Source: Nelumbo lutea (lineage: Eukaryota > Streptophyta > Magnoliopsida > Proteales > Nelumbonaceae). From it: a stretch of DNA of 64,000 nucleotides. The stretch lies in the NCBI GenBank assembly GCA_022828595.1, contig JAKGHH010000002.1, forward strand, positions 70,652,383 to 70,716,382, given 5' to 3'. The position numbers and the translations under genes are program-made. Within the stretch, counting starts at the first letter, position 1. Each line of letters opens with the position of its first letter. This document shows positions 31,481 through 42,938 of the stretch, in pieces. Under the pieces are notes generated by a model. The model did no database searches, was not told the DNA's origin, and saw nothing but the letters and a program-made list of their open reading frames with translations.

Positions 31481-33086
31481 AACGCCGTCAGATGAGATGA
31501 GCGACGGCGGAAATGAAAAATTTATGTTACCGACTGAGCCAGTACACCGGCTTCCATTAATAACCGTGGTTACCGGTTCCGCTCCTCAAATGGGAAGCGG
31601 GATCTGTTACTCACACGGCTCACACTCACATCCACCGTGCATTGAGAATATCTCCCGCGAATAATAATTAATACGTGAGATGCTCCCTAGGATGTGCGTG
31701 TAAGGCGCTATTTGTCAGGAGCAGATCCGGTCTCCTCAAATGGGGGTTCTGTGTCTGGAAGCTATTATGAAGTAGTATCCTATGTCATTGGTCACAGGTG
31801 ATAATTCCCTTCTATTAAATGCTTTAATAGTTTTAGTTAACGTGGGGAAATCTAGAGTACAGCTATCTCCATGTACTAGACACGCAGCATATGGGGCCCA
31901 CCGTGGTCCCCTGGTGCCCGGTTTTGATCGCCATCGAATGGTCAAGATTATTTTGGTCATACTACATACATGAGAAACGCCACATCTTGTCTAGTGGTCG
32001 TGCCTCCCATCATCTCTATCCAAACGCCACACCTTGTCCCAGTTGGTGATGGCGTGGAATCATCGTATAATGCAGTTAATCTCCATCAAGTGGGACCCAT
32101 GGGACTTGATTGCTGCCGTTCAATCGTTGATCGCCTGTTCGATGGCAAGAACCGCTGAACAGGTGATGAAGCCTGTGGGTAAACCCAATCCAGGCCGTTG
32201 ATTCGAAAAGGAGAGAATTCATGTGAGGTTGCCTTTTTAAGTTGTAGTATATAAAGGCCATCGGTTCGGAATGTTCTGGATCCTACACACCTTTATGGAG
32301 AGACGAGTGTCAACCGAGTTACGGACAGGGTATCGGTTGTCCTTTTGTCTATGTTTTCGTTTTCATTCATCTCTCCGATGCTGAGTCGCGGTTTTGACTT
32401 TTCATCCGGGCTGACCAGCAGTTCAGCTTCAGCACCTCTTTGTTCAAAATGGCGTTTTGACTCGGTCCCAACTCAGCTCTTATGCATATTTTCCTTGGTA
32501 ATGCACTGTTATTAATTAATTCAAGTTGTCTACTGAGTTGGTGGATAAAAAAATATAGGCTCTTAGAAAAAAAAATTAAATAATTTATTTTTACTATATT
32601 TCTCGTTTTGTAGGCTCAGTTTGGAGGGATAGTAAAACCTTGTATTTTGCATATATATTTGTATTTATACTTTTTCCAAAATTCAAACGAAGCCTTAGGA
32701 AAATTAATGTTTTAGAACTGGTCTTTTGTTTTTTGAGGGTGTGAAAGTCAATTTTGTACCATTTTTCAAAAGGGAAATTCTTTGGATTGGGAATGTTATC
32801 ACAAAAAACCCGAAACCAAGCTATGTGAAAAGGTTGAGGGAAAATAATTTCAGCACTTTCTCTTGTGGAGATTAGTAAGGGTTGTCAATAGACCGATTTT
32901 AGATTGGACCCGTGGAGATTAGTGAGACTGGATCAGATTGGACCAAATCCAGTCCAAATGACAACCCGTGGAGATTAGTGAGTCCATTTTCTTACAGGGA
33001 AGTAACTGAAATAGTGTGTGTCGCATCTTCTTCATGTGTGCTTCTTGATTTAGTTGTGCTATATGTATGATGGCTGACAATCCACT
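31481..33086. other. intergenic, no gene seen
   Basis: Upstream of BSL. The only structure seen is a triple repeat of GTGGAGATTAGTRAG at 32865-32879, 32912-32926 and 32968-32982, around a fold-back whose ends are GGGTTGTCAATAG and ATGACAACCC (hAT-like termini). A TATATAAAGG motif lies at about 32248. Confidence 0.5.
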
Positions 33087-36000
33087 TTGTTTAGTTGGGG
33101 CTGTCTTTTTTCTTATTGTCTTATCTTGTTATTGGAATTTTCCTTGCCACCTGGCTCCGGCGAGGGTATCAAAAAATTTGCTCTCCTGATCGAAACTGAA
33201 AAGCTATTACTTTCCTTCTCGCTGCCCTTTCTCCTACTATCACTACTCTTCTCAGTTCCTTCATCTTCCTATCTTTATTTTGCTCTTCTTTGATTCTCTT
33301 CCATGGATGACCTTAACGCCTTTAACAAAGCTTTTTAAAGCATGCTTCACAATGATAATCAAGCAGTAGTACAAGTGATAAATATCCAATCTCATATTCC
33401 TCCTAATCTTTATGAGAAATGCCGGTTTTCATTTGTAGGTTCTTCCCTCGTTTAATTGATCAATTTGTAGAGTTGGAGCAAGGCCTTTATAACCTTTGGC
33501 ATCTAAATCCCAATAGACTTCTCATTGCTCCTTTTCAACAAAGTCATTTTCGTCTCCACCTTAGATTTGAAAGTGGCTTCATACGTGTAATAGACAATGG
33601 ACCTTGGCAACTCAATGGCCAGTGGATTATCCTTAAACATTTACCTAGGAAACCTCAATATGAATGAAATTTGCATTAAATTAAAATTCGGGTCCAACTA
33701 CATGATTTTCCTTTTGAAATTCTTATTAAGGATATAAGACGACTTATAGTAGAACGAATAGGATCAGTGCATTCCTTTTCGGTAGTTCAAAACTATATCA
33801 AAGTTAAAGTTCTCACTTCAATCAAAGAACCTCTCAAAATGGGTTATTTTTTTAGTGTTCAAAATTGAGTCACTTTTTGTTATGAAGATCTCACATGGAT
33901 TTGTTATCTGTGTGGAAAAGCCGGCTATCTCTTCCAGCATTGTCCTCAGCCTCATCCTCATACAAATGATCAATTGTTCGACCAAATTTCCAACTGTCAA
34001 AATATGAACCTTGCGGGACCATGGCTCAGAATGGAACTCAACATGCGTTGTATTTGGCAATGCACATTGTTTCAAGAGCTTGTTCACGTCCCTGACCAAC
34101 CTAAGGCCCAAGTTGGTCCTCAAATTTGTTCTTCCTCCCAAGAGCCACCTCGAGAGCAACAAGGTCACCCTCATCCCCAAAACCCCTTTGATGATACTAT
34201 CGCTTTAATCATGTCCCCTTAGTCTGATCGGCAAGAGCCTATGCCTCACCCCCCTACACTTCTATCAAAGTTTCTCCAAAGACGTATTGTCTCACCACTC
34301 ACACCTAATTTACCTTAAGCCAACTATTCTCTCAAGATACTCCTAGCTCATCAACTTTTGTTCATGGTAAGAGACATCGATTGGACTTTCCATCTGCATT
34401 GGAAATTGAGGATGATAGACCTAACCATCCCATATTTGATCGTCCAGAGTCTTCGTCAACCTATCCTCATATAGATAAGGTCTTCCTTTTAGACCACACT
34501 TCAATTGAACCCACTAAAAATCTGGAGCAAAATGAAAAACCTAATAGTATGGGTGGAACATTGAATCAACCAGATGAGAAGACCTCTCTTATAAGTAATT
34601 TCTTTCTCTTTTCTATGTCTTTTTTATTCGTAAGTGTGTTGGTGGCTGGCCCTCAATAGAAATGCCACCACCAATGTTAATTCTAAGTTGGAGAAGTCAT
34701 GGGGTGACTCATCCCAAGGCAATTCAAGGTCTTAGAGATTTGATTCAAAGATATATTCATGATTTCATCTTCCTTTGTGAAACCAAAATCCCAAATGAAA
34801 AAAATATGTATATAAATTAGCTAATCATTTAAAATATTTAAACTCCTACGTAATCATTCCTAAAGGCTAAGCAGGACAATTAGTAGATTAGAAATTTGGA
34901 GTGTAGGTGTGTGGTAAGTACAAGGTATTTTTTTTCTTAAAATCTTTTCTTCCATCCCTTTAGAAGATTGGATTATTGACTTTATTTATAGCCCATTAAT
35001 TAAAACCTGCTAAAACAAATTCAGGGCCAAACTTAAAACTTGGTTAGAGACCACTAACTTACATTTTGCTCTAATGGGAGACTTTAATGAAGTTGCTACA
35101 GTGAAAGTTCAAGACCCAAGCTCTTCAAATATCCATTCTAAAAGCACCTTTTGCCAATACTATAATCTTGTTTTTTTATTTTAATTTACTAGAACTTGGT
35201 ATTAGAGGTGGAGATCTAACTTGGTCAAATAAAAGAATATTAGGAGCTTGTTATATTAGAACCTTAAGTAGAGCCTTAACCTCTCCTAATTGGATTACTT
35301 ACTTTCCAAATGCTACTCTTTCCTTAACCTCCTAATGGGGTTCAGATCATCACCCTATTTTGTTAGAGACTAATCCTATAAAACACCAATTCCCAAAACC
35401 TTTTCGCTTCTATGAGATGTGGATGTTTAAGCAATCCTATAGAAAGGTAACTAAGGATACTTGGAGTCTTAAGATTAATGGGCATGCAACTTATAAAAAA
35501 CCTTTGAAATTGAATTGAGTATAAATATCTTATTCAATGGAACAAAGCAACTTTCAAAGATCCTCAAAGTAAACTCAAAAACTTAAAGGAGCAAATCATT
35601 TTGGCAGAACAATCAACTCATTGAGATAGTAACAAGATAAATTGTTTGTATAACTAGTTTAATGCTCAAGTGGAAATTTTTTGGAGACGAAAATCCAGAT
35701 AGGTGTGGCTGTAACAAGGAGACAAGAATACGGACTACTTTCACAAAAATACCCTTTTAGACAAAAAATGAATTCTATTGAAGGAATAAAAAATGTTTAG
35801 GGTACTTGGGAGTCTGAGCATAAAGATATAACTTAAGTCTTTAACTCATCTTTTTTAGACATGTTCACTTCTTAAGCAACTATTTTTGAATCTTTTATCT
35901 AATTTGATAAATCCCATCATCTTGGATGAAGAGAACCAAATGCTAATCGATATACCTAATATAGAAGAAGTCAAAATGCCCTTTTTAGCACAGTAAGTCT

Positions 36001-37261
36001 CAAATCTCTAGGACTTGATGGCATGCTAGCTTTGGTATATAAAGAGTTTTGGGATCTCATGAGGTATAAATTAGTTCTATTTGCTCAAGAATTCTTTCAT
36101 AATAAAAAAAAATTATAAAGCGGTTGAACCATACTTTCATTTGTTGTATTCGCAAAAGAGTAGATTGTACCAAAGTTCAAGACTATTAACTCATCAGCTT
36201 GTGCCTTGTCCTATATAAAATCCTTGCTAAAATAATAGCAAATCACCTCTGTACATTATTGGATAAATGTATAGCCTCTATTCAAGTTGCTTTTATCCTT
36301 GGTTGTCAGATGACTGATAATGTTATCATTACTCATGAGATGTTTCATTGTTTGAAACACCATTGGGGTAGAAGCTACTTAGCTCTTAAATTAGATATAT
36401 CAAACACCTACGATAGACTAGAATACCCTTTCTTTCTAAAAGTTTTAAGTGCTTTAGGGTTTTCTTTGGATTTCTGTCAAATCATCAATGAATGTATTTC
36501 TACTTTTTCCTTCTTATTTCCAAGGTTCAAAGGTATCGACACGTATTGGCCGATATGTATCGTATCGGCAGCACCCCGATACGTCCCTACAGAGGGTGTA
36601 TCAGGGTTCTGACTGGTTCAGAGGGTGGAGCCTTAAACCGGACCTTGAACTGGTTTTGAAAAAAAATAAAAATAAGTAAAAGAAAAAGGACCGACACTGC
36701 CCAATACGCCGCATATCGATATTTAGAACATTGCTTATTTCTGATCAATGGTTCTTCGTAAGGTCATTTTACTCCCTCTAGGAGTCTTCAACAAGGGATC
36801 CTTTATCCCCTTATCTTTTCATCCTGGCTACAAAAGGGTTATCCCAAATGATTCTCAAAACAATCAATGAGATTGGCAAAAAATCAGAAATTTTTAGTGG
36901 ACAAAATCTGATTCTAATCCCCACCCTTTTTATTGGTGTACTTGCCATTGGCTCAACCAAAAACTAATAGGGGCCTTGGTATAAGAGTTACCAAATATGC
37001 AAACCTTGAGGTATTAATTGGCTTGGTTTTTATTAATGAACAACATAAACTTTGGAAATCAAAATATATGTGCAATAAAAGTATGTTCCCATATTCTATT
37101 ACTTTAAACGATTCTCTCAACTAGAAATCTATTGCTCCTAGCTTGTGAGTAATCCTTCAAGAAGTATGTTTCTTAGGCTCCTCCAATTTATTATTTATAA
37201 TTGACCATGTTTCTTAGGCTCCTCTAATTCACACTAACCAGGCTAATTTGAAATTATATTA
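33087..37261 (+). mobile_element. L1 LINE, 5' part: ORF1, endonuclease, RT (split by Gypsy)
   Basis: C/T-rich leader, then an ATG at 33303 whose frame soon meets a stop. ORF1 shows a DUF4283-type domain (RFFPRLIDQFVELEQG, VIDNGPWQLNGQWIILKHLP) and a zinc knuckle CYLCGKAGYLFQHC near 33898-33940. ORF2 follows: endonuclease start (SWRSHGVTHPKAIQGLRDL, FLCETKIP) at about 34680 and GDFNEV near 35072; RT block YKILAKIIANHL to YLALKLDISNTYDRLEYPFF at 36199-36440; then GILYPLIFSSWL-like pieces. An internal deletion near 36925 joins RT to a GLGIRVTKYANL segment. It continues at 47249-48450 after the Gypsy insertion. Confidence 0.85.
36521..36733. mobile_element. MITE with 8-bp target duplication, TATCGATA-type termini, copy 1
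   Basis: Flanked by perfect 8-bp repeats CTTATTTC (36513-36520, 36734-36741), cutting the L1 RT. Termini are CAAGGTTCAAAGGTATCGAC and the complement CAATGTTCTAAATATCGATA. Interior is GC-rich and non-coding. An 8-bp duplication suggests a hAT-like transposase source. Confidence 0.8.
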
Positions 37262-37266
37262 GGTTG

Positions 37267-38043
37267 TGATGGAGCGCGATCCGGCTGGTCTTAGCTGTCT
37301 GCTGCCTTGCTTCCGAACGGGGTAGCAGGGAACCTGAAATGGAGGAGATGGGAAAGCTCCGGGGGGAACCCGGTGTAGAGGCTCCGAAGCTCAAGTTAGA
37401 ATCCTTCAAAAGCAAGGTAATACTAGATAGCGCAAAGTTTGCATACCTCCGTTGTCGGGGGGCAGGGGGCTCTTATAGTCACTTCGTGTACTCGTCCCGA
37501 GGCCCTTGTCAGATCGGGTATGATTACCCTTGCGCTTGTCAACTCGGCCGTCGTCCTTTCTGCTGAGACAGAACCGTCACTGTCTAACCGTCTAACTGGA
37601 GATGGCGGCGTCAGTGGCGGTGGCAAGTGGCCGTTTAGAGTGCTGCTGCCAAACGTCAGATCCCAAGTCAGTCAGGCGTGGCGCCCTCGGGCACGGACTT
37701 CCCTGGTGTCAGGCATGGTACGACTTGTTTGGCTTTGGTGCCCAGAAGATGATGCGAAGTGCTGAGCGAGGCGGTCTTGAGCTTGGAGGTATCCCGAACT
37801 GTTACAAGGTGGGTCAGTTCGGCAAAGTCTATCCCGAGCTATTACAAGGGTCAGTTCGGCGAAGTCTATCCCGAGCTGTTACAAGGTGGCAGTTCGACGA
37901 AGTCTATCCCGAGCTGTTACAAGGTGGGTCAGTTCGGCGAAGTGTGTCCCCTTGTTCCCACCTAGGCTTGGCCCTTTTTGCCGAGCTATCGTTTCTGCCA
38001 CGTGTCTCATAATAGAGAGGTCGGGCCAAATCTTCCTTCATCA
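37267..38043 (-). repeat. Gypsy 3' LTR (777 bp)
   Basis: Same length and termini as the other LTR. Contains the four-unit tandem array at 37789-37950. It also forms the sequence upstream of the antisense ORF promoter region. Confidence 0.95.
37789..37950. repeat. tandem repeat inside the Gypsy LTR (4 units of 37-40 bp)
   Basis: The unit TATCCCGAGCTGTTACAAGG plus GTCAGTTCGGCGAAGTC recurs four times with small length changes. The same array is present in the other LTR at 46989-47146. Position in the U3/R side is consistent with promoter repeats, which is an inference. Confidence 0.85.
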
Positions 38044-38065
38044 ATTGCCCCCCACTCCTTGCGCC
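38044..38065 (-). other. Gypsy polypurine tract
   Basis: Minus strand reads AAGGAGTGGGGGGCAAT immediately before the left LTR, the expected plus-strand primer in an element read leftward. Confidence 0.75.
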
Positions 38066-38258
38066 GAGGGTCTTGCCATGGTGTGGGGAGTTTTCGCGAG
38101 GTAGCTGGTGGATTTGTCCCGTCCTTCAAACCTTCACTGTACGAGACACTTTTGCTACGGTTCTTTCGGTTTTCGAGAAGGCTGGAAATGTGCTTACTCA
38201 AGAACGCTGGTGGTTGTGACCGCGCGTTTTAAATTTCAAACCAACTCGCGCCGCTGGG

Positions 38259-38524
38259 ACGTGACAGCGGGTCATTTCAAAAAGGCACGCCACTGTTGTA
38301 CGTGCGCGGTCGACTGTCAGGGAGACGTGCGGCGCGTCAGTTTCGAAAAGACGCGTGTCAAAGCGACGTCGGTTTCAAAAAGACGTGCTGACGTTTCGCT
38401 TTTCTCGGAAAGACGTGCGCCCGTCACGTCTCGACCTTAAGGGTTGTGCGGTCGGTAAGAACGTGGGCCGTCGGATCATCTTCGGTCTGCACGATCGATT
38501 CTTGGTTACTGTAGCTATAAATAG
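38259..38524 (+). promoter_or_regulatory. ACGT-core cluster and TATA box for the antisense ORF
   Basis: Nine ACGT cores (bZIP/bHLH-type sites, several as GACGTG or CACGTC) lie between 38259 and 38464. They are followed by a strong TATA box, CTATAAATAG, at 38515-38524, about 180 bases before the first coding block. No reading frame of gag-pol covers this stretch. This layout fits a plus-strand promoter inside the element; activity is inferred. Confidence 0.65.
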
Positions 38525-38703
38525 TGGGGGACCCCGGTTGTTGTCACTTCTGCGGTTTGTCTACTGAGTTCGCGTCCAAGTCTTTTCCAGCTCGCGTCAA
38601 GGCTGTTTATACAGTTCACGGTTCTTTGGTTTTTCTTCAAACTTTCCGGTGAGTACTTTCTTGAATTCGTCTTTTCCCCAATATAGGTTCCACCAACCGA
38701 GCT

Positions 38704-40595
38704 GTGTCCCCAGACTGCCTCAGTGATCCTGAGGTGGAGTTTGAGGACTACGAACCAGTAGGTCGAGTCGCTTCGGGCCGTTTGGCGTCTACCTCCCGCC
38801 GAGGTCGGATTTTAGACCGGTTTGGCCCTTCGACCATGATGCCTGAGGGGCTTCAATACATACTTCTGTCTTATAATCTTCCTGGGGGGTACACATATTT
38901 TATTCCTTCGGGTAGCTTTCCTTGGGAACATGGTCCCGACGAGATCGTGATTTTTCGAGAGCAGCTTGCTGCAGGGTTGCGACTTCCTTTCCATCCCCTT
39001 CTCGTCGAAGTCATAAACCACTTCGGTGTCACCATTGGCCAGCTTCATCCGAACTCTATTCGGAACCTGGTGGGGACAATTTCCCTTTTTTGCGAGTAGA
39101 ACTTTCCCTTAGACTTAGAGATATTCTCCTCTATCTTGATGCTTAAGAGACAGGCGAGTTCTCTTCCTGGGGGGAGACGGGCGTATTACCTTTCTCCTCG
39201 CCAGGGTTTCAAGCTTCTGCACGATCTTCCTAAAAAGGTCCCGGCTTGGAAGTGGGACTACTTCAGCGTGCGAAGTGCACAAGGATGGCCCTTTCAGACC
39301 GGGTGGGGTGAGGCCGCTCCCGATTTGGGCGTAACTCTTGATAAAGAGACGGTGAAGGGTCTCCGGCAATGGGCACGGCAAGGCTTAAAGTGCCACCACT
39401 ACTTAACGGAGGCCAAGTTTATTGCAGCCGGCCTGAGTTTGGGTAGGTTTCTAGCTATGCGACTTTTTTTTTTTTATGTCGAACTCGTTTATGTAGGTGT
39501 GATGGATGCAGAGAGAACTCGTGGGGGGCGTTTGTTACAAGGTATGAAGAGGAGGAAGCGGGTCGCCAAGCGAACTCGTATCGAGCTGCCCCTAGATGAG
39601 GAGCCCCAAGCCCCAGACCATACGCCAGAGGATCTGCCCAGGGAGCCCGAAGTGACTCCACCGGTGCACGAGACCGTCGGGGTGCCTTACGCTGAAACCA
39701 CTCATACGGGCGCTCCTGCGTACTCAAGTGCTCCTGCTCACTCCGGGTCTGCTCATACGCGGGCTGGGCCCTCAGGCTCGGGAGCTCAAGGGGAGTTTAG
39801 GAGCGTGTTGACGCCGAACTACGCTCTTCAGAAGAGTAGGGACGCTACTTTCCCCGAGGAGGTCGCGGCGTGGACCAATCTTCCCTTGAATCAGGTCGCT
39901 TGCCGCGCCGTAACACATGCCATGGTGGTAAGTTAGATTCTGTCTTCCTTTTTTATTCTATTGCTTCTGCGGTCATTTTGCTCACTTGTTTCTTTTGGTA
40001 GGTGAATTCTTCGATTCATGCCTTGGCGGCCCAAGTGGAGAGGAGCTCGCGACAGGCGCGAGCTGCTGAGGCTGTCGCTCATGCTGCTGAAGAAGCCTTC
40101 CGTGCTGCAGAGGCAAATACCCGGGCTGTTGAGGCGGCTGCTTATGCTGCTGAAAAGGCTGCTCGCGTCACGATGGCCAGACAGGCGGGGTCTCAGCGTG
40201 ACGCCGAGGCCATGGGGGTAGTTGTCAAGCATATGGCGGACTTGAAGTTGGATTTGCAGCATCAAGTCGAGTATCTTCAGGAGGACATTAGGGAGAAAAC
40301 ACAGATTTTTTCCCAAGGCATTGAAGACGCCAAGAAGAAGGCAGTTGAAGACTACATTGCCTCCCCGTGTTTTGACGATCTGATGGTGGACTCTTACAGG
40401 AGGGGGTTCAAGTTGAGCCGGTGGATGATCCAGAATACATACCCCGACCTCGATGTAAGTGCCATAACCACTTCGCGTATAACTCAGGAGATGGCCAATG
40501 CTGCTGATGGCGAGCCGGACTCTGAAGGAGAGGTAGGGCCTTCGGGTGTTGTTGAAGTGCCTTCCGATGGCGAAGAAGTGGCTCCGGGCATGTAA
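38704..40595 (+). CDS. antisense ORF of the Gypsy element (PF04195-like 'putative gypsy-type transposon' protein), at least one intron
   Basis: Opposite strand to gag-pol. Block 1 (38704-39099) carries FREQLAAGLRLPFHPLLVEV, NHFGVTIGQLHPNSIRNLVG, the core of the family. A one-base shift near 39085-39097 leads to ELSLRLRDILLYLDA. Block 2 (39136-39927) has RRAYYLSPRQGFKLLHDLPK, W-K-W-D-Y-FSV and a Lys/Arg patch. It joins block 3 (40002-40595) through a 74-nt GT-AG intron (39928-40001); block 3 is an Ala-rich coiled coil (AAEAVAHAAEEAFRAAEANT) ending at TAA. There is no ATG ahead of the conserved start; the first in-frame ATG is 38836. Function unknown in the family; a shift and missing start suggest it is damaged here. 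Confidence 0.75.
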
Positions 40596-40822
40596 TTTTT
40601 TTTTGCCAATGTACAGTTTCTGGCAATGGAGTGTCTTTTTCCCCTTGCTCATCTTCCCCGAGTTGTTTCTTTGCCAGGTTTTTAAATTTCCATGGTCTTT
40701 TATGCCGTGAACAGATTTTTTGCCGAGCTGATAATGTACTGTCTACGCTGAAGTTCCTTGGCTTGCCTTGTGGCACATAGGGCCTGATTTCGTCCACTTC
40801 GCTAGGTGGTTTATAGGTAGTA

Positions 40823-41653
40823 TCACCTCAAATTCACGATGTTCCATGTTCGGGGTACTCGTTTTCCTTCCAAGGTTTCGAGTTCGTATGCGCCCCCGAG
40901 CGCTGTTTTTACTTTATAGGGCCCTTCCCAATTAGGTCCAAGCTTGCCGATGCCGGGTTCGGGCACCATAATCTTATGGAGGACCAGGTCGCCGACTCGG
41001 AAGCTTCGTTGCTTTACTCTGCTATTGTAGTAGCGAGCTACCTGCTGCTGGTATGCCGCTGTTCGGATGTGCGCGAGGTCCCTTACCTTGTCCAGTAGGT
41101 CGAGGTTGGTGCGTAACTCATCTCCGTTCGTCCGGTCGTCGTATGTTTCTAATCGCAACGTTGGTATTTCGATTTCCACCGGGATCACCGCTTCAGTGCC
41201 GTAGGTGAGGTTGAAGGGGGTTTCTCCCGTGGCTGCTTTTTCAGTCGTTCGGTGAGCCCATAAGACACTTGGTAGCTCTTCGGCCCACAATCCCTTAGCT
41301 CGATCCAGACGTGCTTTCAGTCCGCGCAGGATGGCTCTGTTCATTACTTCCGTCTGACCGTTTGCCTGTGGGTGTGCGACTGACGTGAAATTTTGCCGAA
41401 TCCCCATGTGTTGGCACCACTCTTGGAACTTGATATCCTCGAACTGTTTGTCGTTGTCGGAGATTAGAACCCGAGGTAACCTGAACCGACATACTATGTT
41501 CTTCCAAAAGAAGTTCTGTATGTTTCGAGTCGTGACGGTTGCCAGAGGTTCGGCTTCTATCCACTTCGTAAAATAATCTACCGCAATTTTCTTCCACCTG
41601 TTGCTGGTGGGAATGGCCCTAGGAGGTCGATGCCCCATTGTGCAAAGGGCCAC
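40823..41653 (-). pseudogene. Gypsy integrase core and C-terminal domain
   Basis: The minus-strand frame holds VDYFTKWIEAEPLA, LPRVLISDNDKQFED (second catalytic Asp) and ANGQTEVMNRAILRGLK (Glu region), then TPFNLTYGTEAVIPVE and the C-terminal FRVGDLVLHKI ... GKLGPNWEGPYKV. It ends near 40823 with no stop inside. The first part overlaps the preceding frame by a frameshift of one step. Confidence 0.9.
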
Positions 41654-42555
41654 GGGTTGGCGAGGTATTTGACTTCGGAGGCAGGTTGATGGTGGATGTT
41701 AGCGTGCTTCTGACACTTGTCGCATTTTCTGACGAGCTCGACAGCTTCTGCCTTCATCGTTGGCCAGTAGTATCCTTGTCGAAGTGCCTTTTGGGCGAGT
41801 GCTCTGCCCCCCAAATGTCCACCGCACAAGCCTTCATGAGTGTCACGGAGTACGAACTCGGCTTCGGTAAGTCGCAGGCACCGCAAATAGGGGAGCGTGT
41901 ACGACCGTCGGTATAATCGTTCGTCTATTATGACGTATTTGGCCGCCTGGCGCTGCACCCTCTTGGCCGTATTGCGTTCTGCAGGGAGGGTTCCATCTAT
42001 CAGGAAGCTCGCGAGTGGATCGATCCAGCTCGGCTCTGCTTCTAAGACGGGAGCGACCTCCACTGTCCCCCCGAGAATACTAGGCCGAGGTAAGTCTTCT
42101 ATGTACACAGTTCTCATATTGTTGTGACTCGTACTGGCTAACCGGGATAGGGCATCGGCCTCAGTGTTTTCTGACCTCGGGATTTGCCTGATGATGTGTG
42201 ACCGGAAGTTGAGTAGGGCTTCTTTTACATTGGCCAAATATGCGATCATGGAGAGATCGCGTGCTTCGTATTCGCCGGTAACTTGGTTTACCACGACCTG
42301 AGAATCGTTGCAGATGACCAAGTGTTTTGCCTTAACCTTTCGCACTAGGTCCAACCCGGCGATCAGTGCTTCGTACTCTGCCTCGTTGTTGGATGCTGCG
42401 AACTCAAAGCGTAGTGCGTATTCTACTTTTGTGCCGCTCGGGCCGCACAAGACTATTCCAGCTCCGCTGCCTTGCCGGTTCGAGGAACCATCCACGTGAA
42501 GGATCCAGGGCTTCTCATCCCAATTCGCTCTTCGCCTGACCAGGAGAGATGCCAC
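41578..42555 (-). pseudogene. Gypsy RNase H (RVT_3 type) and integrase N-terminal part
   Basis: About 325 residues. WILHVDGSSNRQGSGAGIVL, NNEAEYEALIAGL and CNDSQVVVNQVTGEY give the D-E-D residues of the second, plant-type RNase H found in Tat elements. Then comes the H-H-C-C zinc region (THEGLCGGHLGG ... CDKCQKHAN) and WGIDLLGPFP with the first integrase Asp. The frame is lost at about 41590 (GGRKLR versus KK-I-A-VDYFTKW). Confidence 0.9.
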
Positions 42556-42938
42556 ACTAGGTGCTACTTCATGGGGTTTGGACTCTATGGGCTCAGGACG
42601 ATGACGGTGTGAGCCTGGAAGTACGGGTGGAGTTTACGAGCTGCTATTATTAGGGCGTATGCTAGTTTTTCTATCTCCGGGTACCTTGCCTCTGCTCCCT
42701 GTAAAATTTTACTAACATAATATATGGGTCATTGGACCCGGTCTGTTTCCTTTATTAGTACCGAACTGACCGCCCGAGAGGTACAGTTCTAAGACCTCAC
42801 CCACCTCGGGCCAGGCTAAGGTTGGCACACTAGCGAGGTAACCTTTTGAGTTCGTCGAACGCGAACAGGCAGTCCTGGGTCCACTCGAACCCTTTGCCTT
42901 TGACTGCCTTGAAGAAGGGTTGGCAGCGGTCTGCTGAC
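42556..42938 (-). pseudogene. Gypsy RT-RNase H connection, decayed
   Basis: Out-of-frame continuation on the minus strand: SKSADRCQPFFKAVKGKGFE, W-T-Q-D-C, FDELKRLPR, then interrupted RNase H-like pieces. Multiple frameshifts. Confidence 0.6.

Noticed and set aside
37439..38012. Open frames of 100-136 residues in the left LTR, repeated in the right LTR
   Set aside because: Both lie in GC-rich LTR sequence, include the tandem array, and resemble no protein.
38649..38686. GTGAGT...ATATAG as an intron in the antisense ORF leader
   Set aside because: At 38 nt it is shorter than plant introns known to splice.
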